Source: CAWJNF01 sp963844235 (GTDB lineage Bacteria > Actinomycetota > Thermoleophilia > Gaiellales > Gaiellaceae). From it: a stretch of 64,000 nucleotides of DNA. Positions 37,413 through 46,593 of this stretch are shown here, piece after piece; position 1 is the stretch's first letter, and every line of letters starts with the position of its first letter. The translations under genes and the position numbers were made by a program. The stretch is from contig CAWJNF010000006.1 of the NCBI GenBank assembly GCA_963844235.1, positions 248,001-312,000 of the forward strand, written 5' to 3'. The notes below the pieces were generated by a model, which saw only the letters and a program-made list of their open reading frames with translations, was not told the origin of the DNA and ran no database searches.

Positions 37413-37663
37413 AACGGAGGCGTTCTCCAGATGAGGTAGGGGCCGGATATATCCGGCCCCTACAGGTCCCAGACGATGGGGAGTGTGGCTACCCCGGCCC
37501 GCCCCTCGCGCTGATCGGCCTGCTCGCCCACGAGCACGCTGACGTCCAGGCAGGCCAGTCCGTCCCACTCGCATGAAGCGCGGGCGTGCACCAGAGGACG
37601 TAGGGGCCGGATATATCCGGCCCGTACAGGCCCCGGACGACGGGGAGCGCGGCTACCCCGGGC
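37339..37663. repeat. 164-bp tandem duplication of the psrC/psrA junction
   Basis: The end of the NrfD-like gene, its ATGA overlap, the start of the molybdopterin gene and the palindrome within it occur twice, offset by 164 bases (ATG at 37409 and at 37573). The palindromes are at 37436-37463 (perfect 28 bp) and 37600-37627 (one mismatch at the end, CCCGTAC). The copies differ at scattered positions, so the duplication is not brand-new. Confidence 0.85.
37409..37576 (+). CDS. 55-residue chimeric ORF made by the duplication
   Basis: ATG at 37409 overlaps the stop of the PsrB-PsrC gene, and the ORF's own TGA (37574-37576) overlaps the ATG of the molybdopterin oxidoreductase gene. Its first 30 residues repeat the N-terminus of the oxidoreductase (MKRRRSPDEVGAGYIRPLQV). 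Its last 25 repeat the C-terminus of the PsrC part (LALIGLLAHEHADVQAGQSV PLA). It contains one short hydrophobic stretch. It keeps the chain of ATGA couplings unbroken, so ribosomes can pass from the upstream gene to the downstream one. It is probably a by-product rather than a functional protein, though the frame has been kept open. Confidence 0.55.
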   Translation: MKRRRSPDEVGAGYIRPLQVPDDGECGYPGPPLALIGLLAHEHADVQAGQSVPLA

Positions 37664-40499
37664 CGTCTGGGACCCATCTGGTCGCGTTCCCGCCGAAGGA
37701 GCGCTGGGACGACTGGGTCGAGCTCGACTCGAAGGCGTGGCCGCGAAGAGTCGAGCGGCGGTCGATGCTCGTCCCGACGACGTGCTTCAACTGCGAGTCG
37801 GCCTGCGGCCTGCTCGCCTACGTCGACCCGGAGACGCTCGAAGTGCGCAAGTTCGAGGGCAACCCGGAGCACCCCGGCTCGCGCGGACGCAACTGCGCCA
37901 AGGGCCCGGCCACGCTGAACCAGATCAGGGATCCCGACCGGATCCTCCACCCGCTTCGCCGAGCCGGCGCTCGCGGCGGAGGAAGTTGGGAGCCCGTCTC
38001 GTGGGACGAGGCACTCGACGACATCGCCGGGCGCATCCGCCGGGCGATCGCCGGCGGGCGACCGAACGCGGTCATGTACCACGTCGGCAGGCCCGGCGAG
38101 GACGGGTACACGGAGCGCGTGCTGGCCGCCTGGGGCGTCGACGGTCACAACTCCCACACGAACATCTGCTCGAGCTCCGGCCGGGCCGGCTACCACTACT
38201 GGATGGGGCTCGACCGCCCGAGCCCCGACCACGCGAACGCGGACGTGATCCTGCTCGTCTCGGCTCACCTCGAGTCGGGGCACTACTTCAACCCCCACGC
38301 CCAGCGCATCATCGACGGCAAGGCCCGGGGCGCCAAGCTGATCGTGCTCGACACGCGGCTCTCGAACACGGCGACGCACGCGGACTGGTGGGTCTCGCCG
38401 TGGCCCGGATCGGAGGCCGCGATCCTGCTCGCGATCGCGGGCCACCTCGTCCGCAGCGGCGCCTACGACCGCGAGTTCGTACGGCGCTGGTGGAACTGGC
38501 AGGAGTACCTGATCTGCGAGCAGCCCGATGTCGAGCCGAGCTTCGAGAGCTTCGAGGCCGCGCTCGGGGAGCTCTACGCCGGATACACGTTCGAGCTGGC
38601 CGAGCGCGAGTCGGGGGTCCCGGCGGAAACCCTGCGCGAGATCGCGGACGTGGTCGCCACCGCAGGCACGCGGCTCTCGACCCACACGTGGCGCTCGGCG
38701 ACGGCGGGAAACCTCGGCGGCTGGCAGGTGTCGCGCTCGCTCTTCCTGCTCAACGCGCTGCTCGGCGCCGTCGCGACCGAGGGCGGCACGTACCCCAACG
38801 CCTGGAACAAGTTCGTCCCCCGGCCGCTCTACACCCCGCCGCATCCGGAGACGTGGAACGAGCTCACATGGCCGGTCGAGTACCCGCTCGCCATGAACGA
38901 GCTCTCCTTCCTGCTGCCGCACTTCCTCAAGGAGGAGCGCGGCTCGCTCGACGTGTACTTCACGCGCGTCTACAACCCGGTCTGGACGAACCCCGACGGC
39001 TTCTCGTGGATCGAGATGCTGACCGACGAGGAGCGGATCGGCCTGCACGTCGCGTTGACGCCGACCTGGAGCGAGACCGCCTTCCTCGCCGATTACGTGC
39101 TGCCGGTCGGCCACGGCTCCGAGCGCCACGATCTGCACTCCTACGAGCAGTACGACGGTCAGTGGATCGGCTTCCGCCAGCCCGTGCTGCGCGCGGCACG
39201 CGAACGGCTCGGGCAGCCGGTGGCGGACACCCGGGAGGTGAATCCGGGCGAGGTCTGGGAGGAGAACGAGCTCTGGATCGACCTCTCCTGGCGGATCGAT
39301 CCCGACGGCTCGCTCGGCATCCGGCGCTGGTTCGAGTCCGAGGAGCGGCCGGGCGAGAAGCTCACGGTCGAGGAGTACTACCGCGCCATCTTCGAGCGCT
39401 CTGTGCCCGGGCTGCCGGAGCGTGCCGCGGAGGAGGGTCTGACCCCGCTCGCGTACATGCGCCGCTACGGAGCCTTCGAGATCGCCCGCGGCGTCGGGCC
39501 TCGGTCCACGAAGAGCCGGTGCCCCACGAGGAGCTCGACGATCCGAGCGTCGACGGTGGGCGTGCGTACACGCGAGCTCCGAAGCCGGCGTCTCCGAACG
39601 TCGTGCCGCTGCCGACGCCGGAGCCCGACGCAGACGGTCGCCGCGCCGTCGGGGTCGAGGTGGACGGCCGCATCCTGCGAGGCTTTCCGACCCCGAGCGG
39701 CCGGCTCGAGTTCTATTCGCGCACGCTCGCCGAGTGGGGCTGGCCCGAGGCCGCTCTGCCGACGTACGTGCGCAGCCACGTCCACCCGGAGGAGCTCGCG
39801 CCGGGGCAGCTCGTCCTCATCCCGACGTTCCGCCTGCCCGTCCAGATCCACACGCGCTCGGCCAACGCGAAGTGGCTCGACGAGATCGCGCACACGAACC
39901 CGCTGTGGGTCCACACGTCCGACGCCGCGCGCGTCGGCGTCTCGACGGGCGACCTCGTGCGCGTCGAGACCGAGATCGGCCACTTCGTGCTCAAGGCATG
40001 GGTCACCGAGGGCATCCGGCCGGGCGTCGTCGCGTGCAGCCATCACATGGGCCGCTGGCGACCCGGCGGCGAGGGCGGCCAGCGGCAGGCCATGCAGGTG
40101 GTGGACCTCGAGCGCGACGGCACGCGCTGGAGGATCCGCCGCCGCTCCGGAATCGCCCCGTTCGACTCGAGCGACCCCGACACGCGGCGCATCTGGTGGA
40201 ACGACGCCGGCGTCCACCAGAACCTCACCTTCCCGGTGCATCCCGACCCGGTGTCGGGCATGCACTGCTGGCACCAGGCGGTGTACGTCAAGCGGGCGGA
40301 AGCCGGCGACGCCGACGGCGACGTCGCGGCCGACGTGGAGGCCTCGCATCGCATCTACCGGGAATGGCTGGCGCGCTCGCGGCCTGCGACCCGGCACTCG
40401 CCGAACGGCGAGCGGCGCCCCTACTGGCTGATGCGCCCGCTCAAGCCGGCGCGGGAGGCATACAGGCTGCCGGGGGTGCCGGCCGACGAGGCTTCGTGA
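37573..40499 (+). CDS. Molybdopterin oxidoreductase, PsrA/PhsA-like (one frameshift)
   Basis: Catalytic subunit of the DMSO-reductase family, about 975 residues once a frame change near 39497 is corrected. The N-terminal 4Fe-4S site is CFNCESACGLLAYVD with RNCAKGPATLNQIRD. HTNICSSSGRAGYHYW lies where the molybdenum ligand is usually found. LIVLDTRLSNTATHADWWVS and LPVGHGSERHDLHSYEQYDG bind the cofactor. The C-terminal half (GRLEFYSRTLAEWGWPEA, FRLPVQIHTRSANAKWLDEI, GDLVRVETEIGHF) is the molydopterin-dinucleotide-binding domain. There is no twin-arginine signal. Instead the first 30 residues include a palindromic element read as VGAGYIRPVQ. Neighbours suggest oxidation or reduction of inorganic sulfur. 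The substrate is undetermined. Confidence 0.85.
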
Positions 40500-42037
40500 G
40501 CGTCCGGGAGGCCCGGCGTCTCCCGCGCCTTACCCGCGGAGACGTCATCGCCGGCGTCTCGGTCGCCGTCGTGCTCGTCCCGCAATCGCTCGCATACGCG
40601 CAGCTCGCCGGCATGCCCGCGTCCCGTGGTTACTACGCGGCCGTGCTGCCGCCGATCGCCGCTGCCCTGCTGGCCTCCTCGCCGTACCTCCAGACCGGGC
40701 CGGTGGCCCTCACCAGCCTGCTCGCCTTCGGTGCGCTGAGCGCGCTCGCGACGCCCGCGAGCGACGAGTACGTGGCTCTCGGGATCCTCCTGGCCCTCGT
40801 CGTCGGCGTCGTCCGGCTGGCGGTCGGGCTGCTGCGAGCCGGCGTGGTGGCCTACCTCGTGTCGCAGCCGATGCTGCTCGGGTTCCTACCGGCAGCGGCG
40901 ATCCTCATCGTCGCAGCTCAGCTGCCGACCGCGCTCGGGACGTCTCCGCCCGAGGGGGGCGTCCTGCGCGAGGCGGGATGGTCGCTCGGCCATCCGGCGG
41001 AATGGGATACGACCGCGCTGGCGCTGGCGCTGGCGACGATCGTCCTCGTCCTCGGCGGCTGGCGCCTCCACCGGCTCTTCCCCGGCGTCCTCCTCGCGGT
41101 CGGCATCGGGCTCGGCTTCAGCCTGGCGACCGACTACGAGGGCGGCGTGGTCGGAAGCATCACGACAGGCCTCCTCGACGTGACCGTCGACCTGCCGTGG
41201 GACGAGCTTCCGTCCCTCCTCGTGCCCGGAGTGGTGATCGCGCTCGTCGGTTTCATCGAGCCGTCGTCGATCGCGCGGACGTTCGCCGCCCTCGAACGGC
41301 GGCGCTGGGACGCGGATCAGGAGTTCGTGAGCCAGGGCGCCGCTAACGTCGCGTCGGCAATCGGCGGCGGCTTCCCTGTGGGCGGGTCCTTCTCGCGCAG
41401 CGCGCTGAACCGCGATGCCGGGGCGAAGACCCGCTGGAGCGGCGCCGTCACCGGGCTGGTGGTGCTGTGCTTCCTCCCCTTCGCTTCGTCGCTGGCCGAG
41501 CTTCCGACCGCGGTGCTCGGCGGCATCGTGATCGCCGCCGTCGTCTCGCTCATCCGGCCGTTACCGCTGCTGCGACTCGCGCGGTACTCGAAGCCGCAGT
41601 TCGCCGTGGGCGTCGTGACTTTCGCCCTGACGCTCGCTCTGGCGCCACACATCGAGCGTGCCGTCGTCGCGGGCGTGCTGCTCTCCATCGCCGTCCATCT
41701 CTGGCGCGAGCAGCGCATCGAGGTGGCGAGCTGGCGCGAGGGGGCGACGCTGCACATGCGCCCGCGCGGGGTTCTCTACTTCGGCAGCGAGCGGCGCATG
41801 CAGGACGAGTTCCTCGCGCTCGTGGCGCAGCACCCCGACGCCACCCGGCTCGTCGTCCACCTCGACGGCCTGGGCCGCATCGACCTGACCGGCGCGCTGG
41901 CGCTGCGCGCGGTCGTCCACGACGCTCGCGGGGCCGGGTTCGAGGTCGAGATCCGCGACGTACGGCCCCGCTGGCGGGCGCTCGTCGAGCGGGTGATCGA
42001 GAGCGAGGAAGACCCGCTCGGCCGCTGGCCCGCGTGA
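40496..42037 (+). CDS. SulP-family anion transporter with STAS domain
   Basis: 513 residues. The N-terminal 400 hold about eleven to twelve helices with SulP signatures: DVIAGVSVAVVLVPQSLAYA near the start, TGPVALTSLLAFGALSALA, and GGGFPVGGSFSRSALNRDAG in the middle. The last 110 residues are a STAS domain (TRLVVHLDGLGRIDLTGALA). Members import or exchange sulfate, bicarbonate or other anions. Next to sulfur oxidation/reduction genes, sulfate or sulfite exchange is the simplest suggestion. The GTG at 40496 overlaps the stop of the molybdopterin gene (GTGA), so it belongs to the same operon. The operon ends here: a palindrome half (CCGCCCCTACAG) follows its stop. Confidence 0.92.
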   Translation: MSVREARRLPRLTRGDVIAGVSVAVVLVPQSLAYAQLAGMPASRGYYAAVLPPIAAALLASSPYLQTGPVALTSLLAFGALSALATPASDEYVALGILLALVVGVVRLAVGLLRAGVVAYLVSQPMLLGFLPAAAILIVAAQLPTALGTSPPEGGVLREAGWSLGHPAEWDTTALALALATIVLVLGGWRLHRLFPGVLLAVGIGLGFSLATDYEGGVVGSITTGLLDVTVDLPWDELPSLLVPGVVIALVGFIEPSSIARTFAALERRRWDADQEFVSQGAANVASAIGGGFPVGGSFSRSALNRDAGAKTRWSGAVTGLVVLCFLPFASSLAELPTAVLGGIVIAAVVSLIRPLPLLRLARYSKPQFAVGVVTFALTLALAPHIERAVVAGVLLSIAVHLWREQRIEVASWREGATLHMRPRGVLYFGSERRMQDEFLALVAQHPDATRLVVHLDGLGRIDLTGALALRAVVHDARGAGFEVEIRDVRPRWRALVERVIESEEDPLGRWPA

Positions 42038-42153
42038 CCGCCCCTACAGATCCGGCGCGGCGAACCGAACTGGCTATAAGTGCCGAACAGAGGGAAGACC
42101 CGCGCAGTGCTTTATTCAGTCGGGCGCTATAACGTGTAGAGGAGCAGAAGGCA

Positions 42154-45015
42154 GTGCCAGCAGAACGCGTCGACGGAGTGAATCTCGGCTACGTCCGGGA
42201 CCTCCTCGACCAGTATCTCGAGTCACCCGGCTCCGTCGATCCGGAGTGGCGCAGACTCTTCGAGGAGGCCGGGAACGGCCTGATCTCGGAGCACCCGGTC
42301 GTCCGTCGCGCACTCGAGCTCGCGCCGCGCGAGAACGGAGCCCCGGCCGTCCCGGTCGAGACGCCGTCGCGCTCGGCGCTCGAGCCGGCCATCGCCGAGG
42401 CCCCAGCCACGGCGGAGGAGCCGGACATGGAGCTGCTCGGCGGAGTCGCGGCCGCGATGGCCCTCGTCAAGGCACACCGGACACATGGTCATCTCGCCGC
42501 CCGGCTCGACCCGCTCGGGTCTGAGCCTGTCGGCGATCCCGCGCTCGAGCCGGAAAACCTCATCCCGCAGCTGACTCCCGAGCTGCAGGCCCGCGTTCCC
42601 GCCAGCGTGCTCCGCGTTGCCGTGCCCGGCGCCACGCTCGCCGAGGTGCTGCCGCACCTGCGCGAGATGTACTGCGGCACCATCGCCTACGAGCTCGAGC
42701 ACATCTCGAGCCACGAGCAGCGCGTCTGGCTGCGACAGGCAATCGAGTCGGGCGCCTACCGCCGGCCGCTCGAGGCCGAGGAGAAGCGCGAGCTACTGCT
42801 GCGCCTGTGCCAGGTGGAGGGCTTCGAGAAGTACCTCCGGCGCACGTTCATCGGCCAGAAGCAGTTCTCGATCGAAGGTCTCGACGTTCTCATCCCCATG
42901 CTCGACGAGACGCTCGAGCTGGCGCGCGCATCCGGCGCCCACCGCGCCGTGCTCGGCATGGCGCACCGTGGCCGGCTCAGCGTGCTGGCCCACGTGCTCG
43001 GCCGACCAGCCGAGCAGATTCTGCGCGAGTTCGAAGGCGAGCGCGCGATCGCCGCGGTAGCCATGAAGAGCGAGGAGGGCCGCGGAGACGTCAAGTACCA
43101 CCTCGGCGCAACGGCGGCGCCGGAGACGGACGCCGGGGCCCTGACGGTCGTGCTCGCGGCGAACCCGAGCCATCTCGAGGCGGTCAACCCGGTGGTCGAG
43201 GGCGAGACGCGCGCCGCCCAGACCGATCAGACGAGCCCCGCCGGCGAGCACGACCCGACGAAAGCCGTCCCCGTTCTCATCCACGGTGACGCGGCCTTCC
43301 CGGCTCAGGGCGTCGTCGCAGAGACGCTCAACCTCCAGGCCGTCGCCGGCTACGCGACCGGCGGCACGCTCCACGTCGTCGCGAACAACCAGGTCGGCTT
43401 CACGACCGACCCGGCCGAGGGGCGCTCGACGCGGTATTCGAGCGATCTCGCCAAGGGCTTCGACTCGCCCATCTTCCACGTCAACGCCGACGACCCGGAG
43501 GCGGCCATCGCCGCGATCCGGCTCGCTATGGCCTACCGGGCGCGCTTCCGCCACGACGTCGTCGTCGACCTCGTCGGCTACCGGCGCTTCGGCCACAACG
43601 AGCAGGACGAGCCTGCGTACACACAGCCGCTGATGGTGAAGGCGATCGAACGTCAACCTCCGGTGCGACAGCTCTACGCGCAGTCGCTGGCGAGCGAGGG
43701 TGTCGTCCCCGAGGGGCACGACGAGGAGCTGCTGCGCGGCGTCGAGGCGAGCCTGAAGGAGGCGCACGAGCAGCTGAAGGAGGAGCTTGCGGCTCCGCGT
43801 GAGCAGCGCGGCGCACCGGAGCGCAAGCACCTCGGCGTGCCGAGGACCGCGGTCGAGGAGGCGACGCTCCGCGAGCTCAACGAGGAGCTCCTCGCCGTGC
43901 CCGACGGGTTCCAGGTCCACCCGAAGCTCGCCCGCCAGCTCGAGCGACGCCGAGAGACGCTCGGTGAGGCGGGCGGGATCGACTGGGGTCAGGCAGAGGC
44001 GCTCGCCTTCGCGAGCCTGCTGCTCGAGGGCACCCCAGTCCGGCTGACCGGCCAGGACTCGGAGCGCGGCACGTTCTCCCATCGCCACCTCGTCCTCCAC
44101 GATCACGAGACGGGGGCGACGCACGTGCCGATCCAGCACCTCAGCGGCGCCGCCGCCTCGTGCGAGGTCTACAACTCGCCGCTCTCGGAGTTCGCGGCGC
44201 TGGGCTTCGAGTACGGGTACTCGGTCGCGGTGCCGAACGGGCTCGTTCTCTGGGAGGCCCAGTTCGGCGACTTCGTCAACGGCGCCCAGGTCATCATCGA
44301 CCAGTTTCTCGTCTCCGGCTTCGCGAAGTGGGAGCAGACCTCGCGGCTCACGCTTCTCCTGCCGCACGGCTACGAGGGCAACGGGCCGGAGCACTCGAGC
44401 GCTCGCGTGGAGCGCTTCCTCCAGCTCGCGGCACAGGGAAACGTCCGGATCGCGAACTGCTCGACGCCCGCGCAGTACTTCCACCTCCTGCGCCTGCAGG
44501 CGCACGGCTCGACTCCGCGCCCGCTCGTCATCTTCACGCCGAAGAGCCTGCTCCGGTTGAAGCAGGCGACCTCACGCATCGACGAGCTGACCTCCGGCTC
44601 GTTCCGCCCGGTGTTCGACGACCCGAACGTGACTGACGAGCAGCGCAAGAGCGTTCGGCGGCTCCTGCTGTGCTCGGGCAAGGTCTACTACGACATCGTG
44701 GGCCACGAGGCCTACGCGCAGGCGCAGGCCGTCGCCGTCGCTCGGCTCGACCAGCTCTACCCGTTCCCCGTGCCCGCCTACGCCGAGCTCCTGCGCGCGT
44801 ACCCGTCGCTCGAGGAGCTCGTCTGGGTCCAGGAGGAGCCGCAGAACATGGGGCCGTTCCGCTCCATCCGCCACCGGCTCGAGGAGTCGCTGCCGGAGCG
44901 GATCCGGCTCATCTACGCAGGCCGGCCGTGGCGCGCATCGACCAGTGAGGCGTACCCTACCGCGCACGTGGTCGAGCAGGATCGCCTCGTCCGGGCCGCT
45001 CTCGGCCTGACCTGA
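42154..45015 (+). CDS. sucA: 2-oxoglutarate dehydrogenase E1 component
   Basis: Thiamine-diphosphate enzyme of the TCA cycle, decarboxylating 2-oxoglutarate and passing succinyl groups to E2. The length of 953 residues equals that of stand-alone E1. N-terminal targeting region (YVRDLLDQYLESPGSVDPEW), then RRTFIGQKQFSIEGLDVLIP, LGMAHRGRLSVLAHVLGRP, KYHLGATAAPE, NPSHLEAVNPVVEGETRAAQ, HGDAAFPAQGVVAETLNL and YRRFGHNEQDEPAYTQPLM, all standard blocks, with the transketolase-like pyrimidine-binding half following. It lacks the fused E2-like domain of mycobacterial Kgd. GAGGAG lies about ten bases before the GTG at 42154. There is no E2 or E3 gene nearby in this window. Confidence 0.95.
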   Translation: MPAERVDGVNLGYVRDLLDQYLESPGSVDPEWRRLFEEAGNGLISEHPVVRRALELAPRENGAPAVPVETPSRSALEPAIAEAPATAEEPDMELLGGVAAAMALVKAHRTHGHLAARLDPLGSEPVGDPALEPENLIPQLTPELQARVPASVLRVAVPGATLAEVLPHLREMYCGTIAYELEHISSHEQRVWLRQAIESGAYRRPLEAEEKRELLLRLCQVEGFEKYLRRTFIGQKQFSIEGLDVLIPMLDETLELARASGAHRAVLGMAHRGRLSVLAHVLGRPAEQILREFEGERAIAAVAMKSEEGRGDVKYHLGATAAPETDAGALTVVLAANPSHLEAVNPVVEGETRAAQTDQTSPAGEHDPTKAVPVLIHGDAAFPAQGVVAETLNLQAVAGYATGGTLHVVANNQVGFTTDPAEGRSTRYSSDLAKGFDSPIFHVNADDPEAAIAAIRLAMAYRARFRHDVVVDLVGYRRFGHNEQDEPAYTQPLMVKAIERQPPVRQLYAQSLASEGVVPEGHDEELLRGVEASLKEAHEQLKEELAAPREQRGAPERKHLGVPRTAVEEATLRELNEELLAVPDGFQVHPKLARQLERRRETLGEAGGIDWGQAEALAFASLLLEGTPVRLTGQDSERGTFSHRHLVLHDHETGATHVPIQHLSGAAASCEVYNSPLSEFAALGFEYGYSVAVPNGLVLWEAQFGDFVNGAQVIIDQFLVSGFAKWEQTSRLTLLLPHGYEGNGPEHSSARVERFLQLAAQGNVRIANCSTPAQYFHLLRLQAHGSTPRPLVIFTPKSLLRLKQATSRIDELTSGSFRPVFDDPNVTDEQRKSVRRLLLCSGKVYYDIVGHEAYAQAQAVAVARLDQLYPFPVPAYAELLRAYPSLEELVWVQEEPQNMGPFRSIRHRLEESLPERIRLIYAGRPWRASTSEAYPTAHVVEQDRLVRAALGLT

Positions 45016-45147
45016 TCTCCGATCCTCAACACAGGCGTCCGCGGGGCCGGTGAGTGGCTCTGCGCGCCGAGGAAAACAGGGGAATTCGGAGCAGTTCGCG
45101 GGGAGGGCCGCAGGCGCCTCGGAGCCCCAGCCGCACCTCAGCCCTGC

Positions 45148-45157
45148 TTGCTACACT
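45148..45157 (+). promoter_or_regulatory. Candidate extended -10 promoter of the cold-shock gene
   Basis: TTGCTACACT gives an extended -10 (TGC then TACACT) about 95 bases before the ATG, leaving a leader of roughly 88 nt. Long structured leaders are usual for cold-shock mRNAs. No convincing -35 box is visible, so this is tentative. Confidence 0.35.
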
Positions 45158-45251
45158 CGCGGCGTCTACCAGCAGTTGCTCGCGGTTCGGCGGCGCTTTT
45201 CGCGCCTTCCAGCCCGTAGCGAGATCCCGGGAAGGGAGGTGTTCGAGACAG

Positions 45252-45455
45252 ATGGCGACCGGAACCGTGAAGTGGTTCAACGACGCGAAGGGCTACGGCT
45301 TCATCGCGCCCGACGACGGCGGCAAGGACGTGTTCGTCCACTTCAGCGCAATCGCAGGCGACGGCTTTCGCACCCTTGCAGAGGGGGCGAAGGTCGAGTT
45401 CGAGGTGCGCGAAGGGACGAAGGGCCCCGAGGCAGGGAACGTCATCCCCATCTGA
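45252..45455 (+). CDS. Cold-shock domain protein
   Basis: 67-residue single-stranded nucleic-acid-binding protein of the CspA family. MATGTVKWFNDAKGYGFIAP contains RNP1 (KGYGFI), and DVFVHFSAIAGDGF contains RNP2 (VFVHF). The acidic C-terminal part is normal. GGGAGG lies 12 bases upstream of the ATG, which is rather far. It is followed by a strong hairpin terminator. Such proteins act as RNA chaperones in growth or after a drop in temperature. Monocistronic between sucA and the M23-like gene. Confidence 0.95.
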   Translation: MATGTVKWFNDAKGYGFIAPDDGGKDVFVHFSAIAGDGFRTLAEGAKVEFEVREGTKGPEAGNVIPI

Positions 45456-45480
45456 GGCGGCTCAGTCGCAATCGATGCGA

Positions 45481-45508
45481 GAAGGGCGAGGCATGTGCCT
45501 CGCCCTTC
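45481..45508 (+). terminator. Hairpin terminator after the cold-shock gene
   Basis: A 12-bp perfect stem, GAAGGGCGAGGC and GCCTCGCCCTTC, with a 4-nt loop (ATGT), begins 25 bases after the stop. It is followed by a T-rich but not continuous tail (GTCGTTCTGTT). Confidence 0.8.
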
Positions 45509-45599
45509 GTCGTTCTGTTGGAGCACCCAAAGGAACGAAGCACGGCGCCGTCGGGTCTTCGCTCCATTAGGTACTCAGACCAGTGGATAATGGGCGACT

Positions 45600-46580
45600 G
45601 TGGCCGCGGTTCGCGGGGCGCTCGAGTTCACGCCGACGTACGAGGACGACTTCAAGGGCTGGCCCCTGCGGCCCAGGCACCGTGCGCACGGCGTCTACGG
45701 CACCTTCCTGAACCCGACCACACGCTGGCCGCCGCCGATGCCGGGGCCCACCGTCGGCTACCACAAGGCGGTCGACATCATCGCCAACGATGCCACGGGT
45801 CCCCACCCGGTCTTCGCCGTCGAAGGCGGAACCGTGCGGAGGATCGATCACGCCTGGCGTACGACCCCGCTCGGCGAGAGGGTCTTCAACGGCGCGGTGC
45901 TCCTCGGCCACTTCCACTACGCGCACCTCGTGCCGACGGTCGAGGTGGGGCAGAACGTCCTCGCCGGGGAGCAGATCGGCCAGACCCTCGCCGGCTGGTG
46001 GCATATGCACCTCGAGGAGCACGGGTGGTGGCGCGGCCAGCACGTCGTCCTCAACCCCTTCCGCCCGGGCGGCAAGCTGGCGCCGCTTCCAGCAAACGGC
46101 GAGCCCGCCATTCGAGCGATGCGAATCTACGCGAAGTCCGACGAGAACGCGGCCACGCCCACGCCCCTCTCACAGGACCGGGTGCGAGGAGTCGTCGTCC
46201 CGGTTGCGCTCGCGGCCGATCTCATCCCGCTGAAGGAATGGCCCGCCGCCCCGGTGATCGGCATCCACGTCTACAGCGCCTCCATCGTGCTCAGGCGCGG
46301 CGACGAGCTCGTGCTCGAGCGGGAGCTGTTCCGCCTCGACTCGGTCCCGGGGCCGACCTGGCGGCACTTCTTCCGTCCGCTCACGCGGCGGAGCGCGCCC
46401 GTCGCGGTGTGCGTCGTGCGCAAGCCGGCCGACTGCGCCGGCCGCTTCTGGCTCCGGCTCTGGGAGAACGGCTGGGACACCCGCCGCGTGCCGAACGGCC
46501 GCTACACGCTGACGCTCACGGTGGAGGGCGTGACCGGGGCGCAGGCGACGCGGACCATGCGTTTCAACGTGGCGAACTGA
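45600..46580 (+). CDS. M23-like (LytM-fold) protein, copy A
   Basis: 326 residues. The N-terminal half has the layout of the M23 metallopeptidase fold: YHKAVDIIANDATG (H and D of the HxxxD motif), FAVEGGTVRRID, VLLGHFHYAHLVPTVEVGQN and WWHMHLEEHG (HxH). The zinc-binding residues H, D and H therefore appear to be present. The C-terminal half is beta-rich (VIGIHVYSASIVLRRGDELV and VPNGRYTLTLTVEG) and resembles a carbohydrate- or protein-binding sandwich. There is no signal peptide, which is odd for a cell-wall enzyme. GTG 45600 is the first start in frame. A paralogue lies convergent at 46878-47897. Function is inferred from the fold only. Confidence 0.7.
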   Translation: MAAVRGALEFTPTYEDDFKGWPLRPRHRAHGVYGTFLNPTTRWPPPMPGPTVGYHKAVDIIANDATGPHPVFAVEGGTVRRIDHAWRTTPLGERVFNGAVLLGHFHYAHLVPTVEVGQNVLAGEQIGQTLAGWWHMHLEEHGWWRGQHVVLNPFRPGGKLAPLPANGEPAIRAMRIYAKSDENAATPTPLSQDRVRGVVVPVALAADLIPLKEWPAAPVIGIHVYSASIVLRRGDELVLERELFRLDSVPGPTWRHFFRPLTRRSAPVAVCVVRKPADCAGRFWLRLWENGWDTRRVPNGRYTLTLTVEGVTGAQATRTMRFNVAN

Positions 46581-46593
46581 CCGCCGTCGTGCG

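Noticed and set aside
42793..44505. Antisense open frame within sucA
   Set aside because: Codon-bias shadow of a GC-rich gene; no start signal or recognisable domain.
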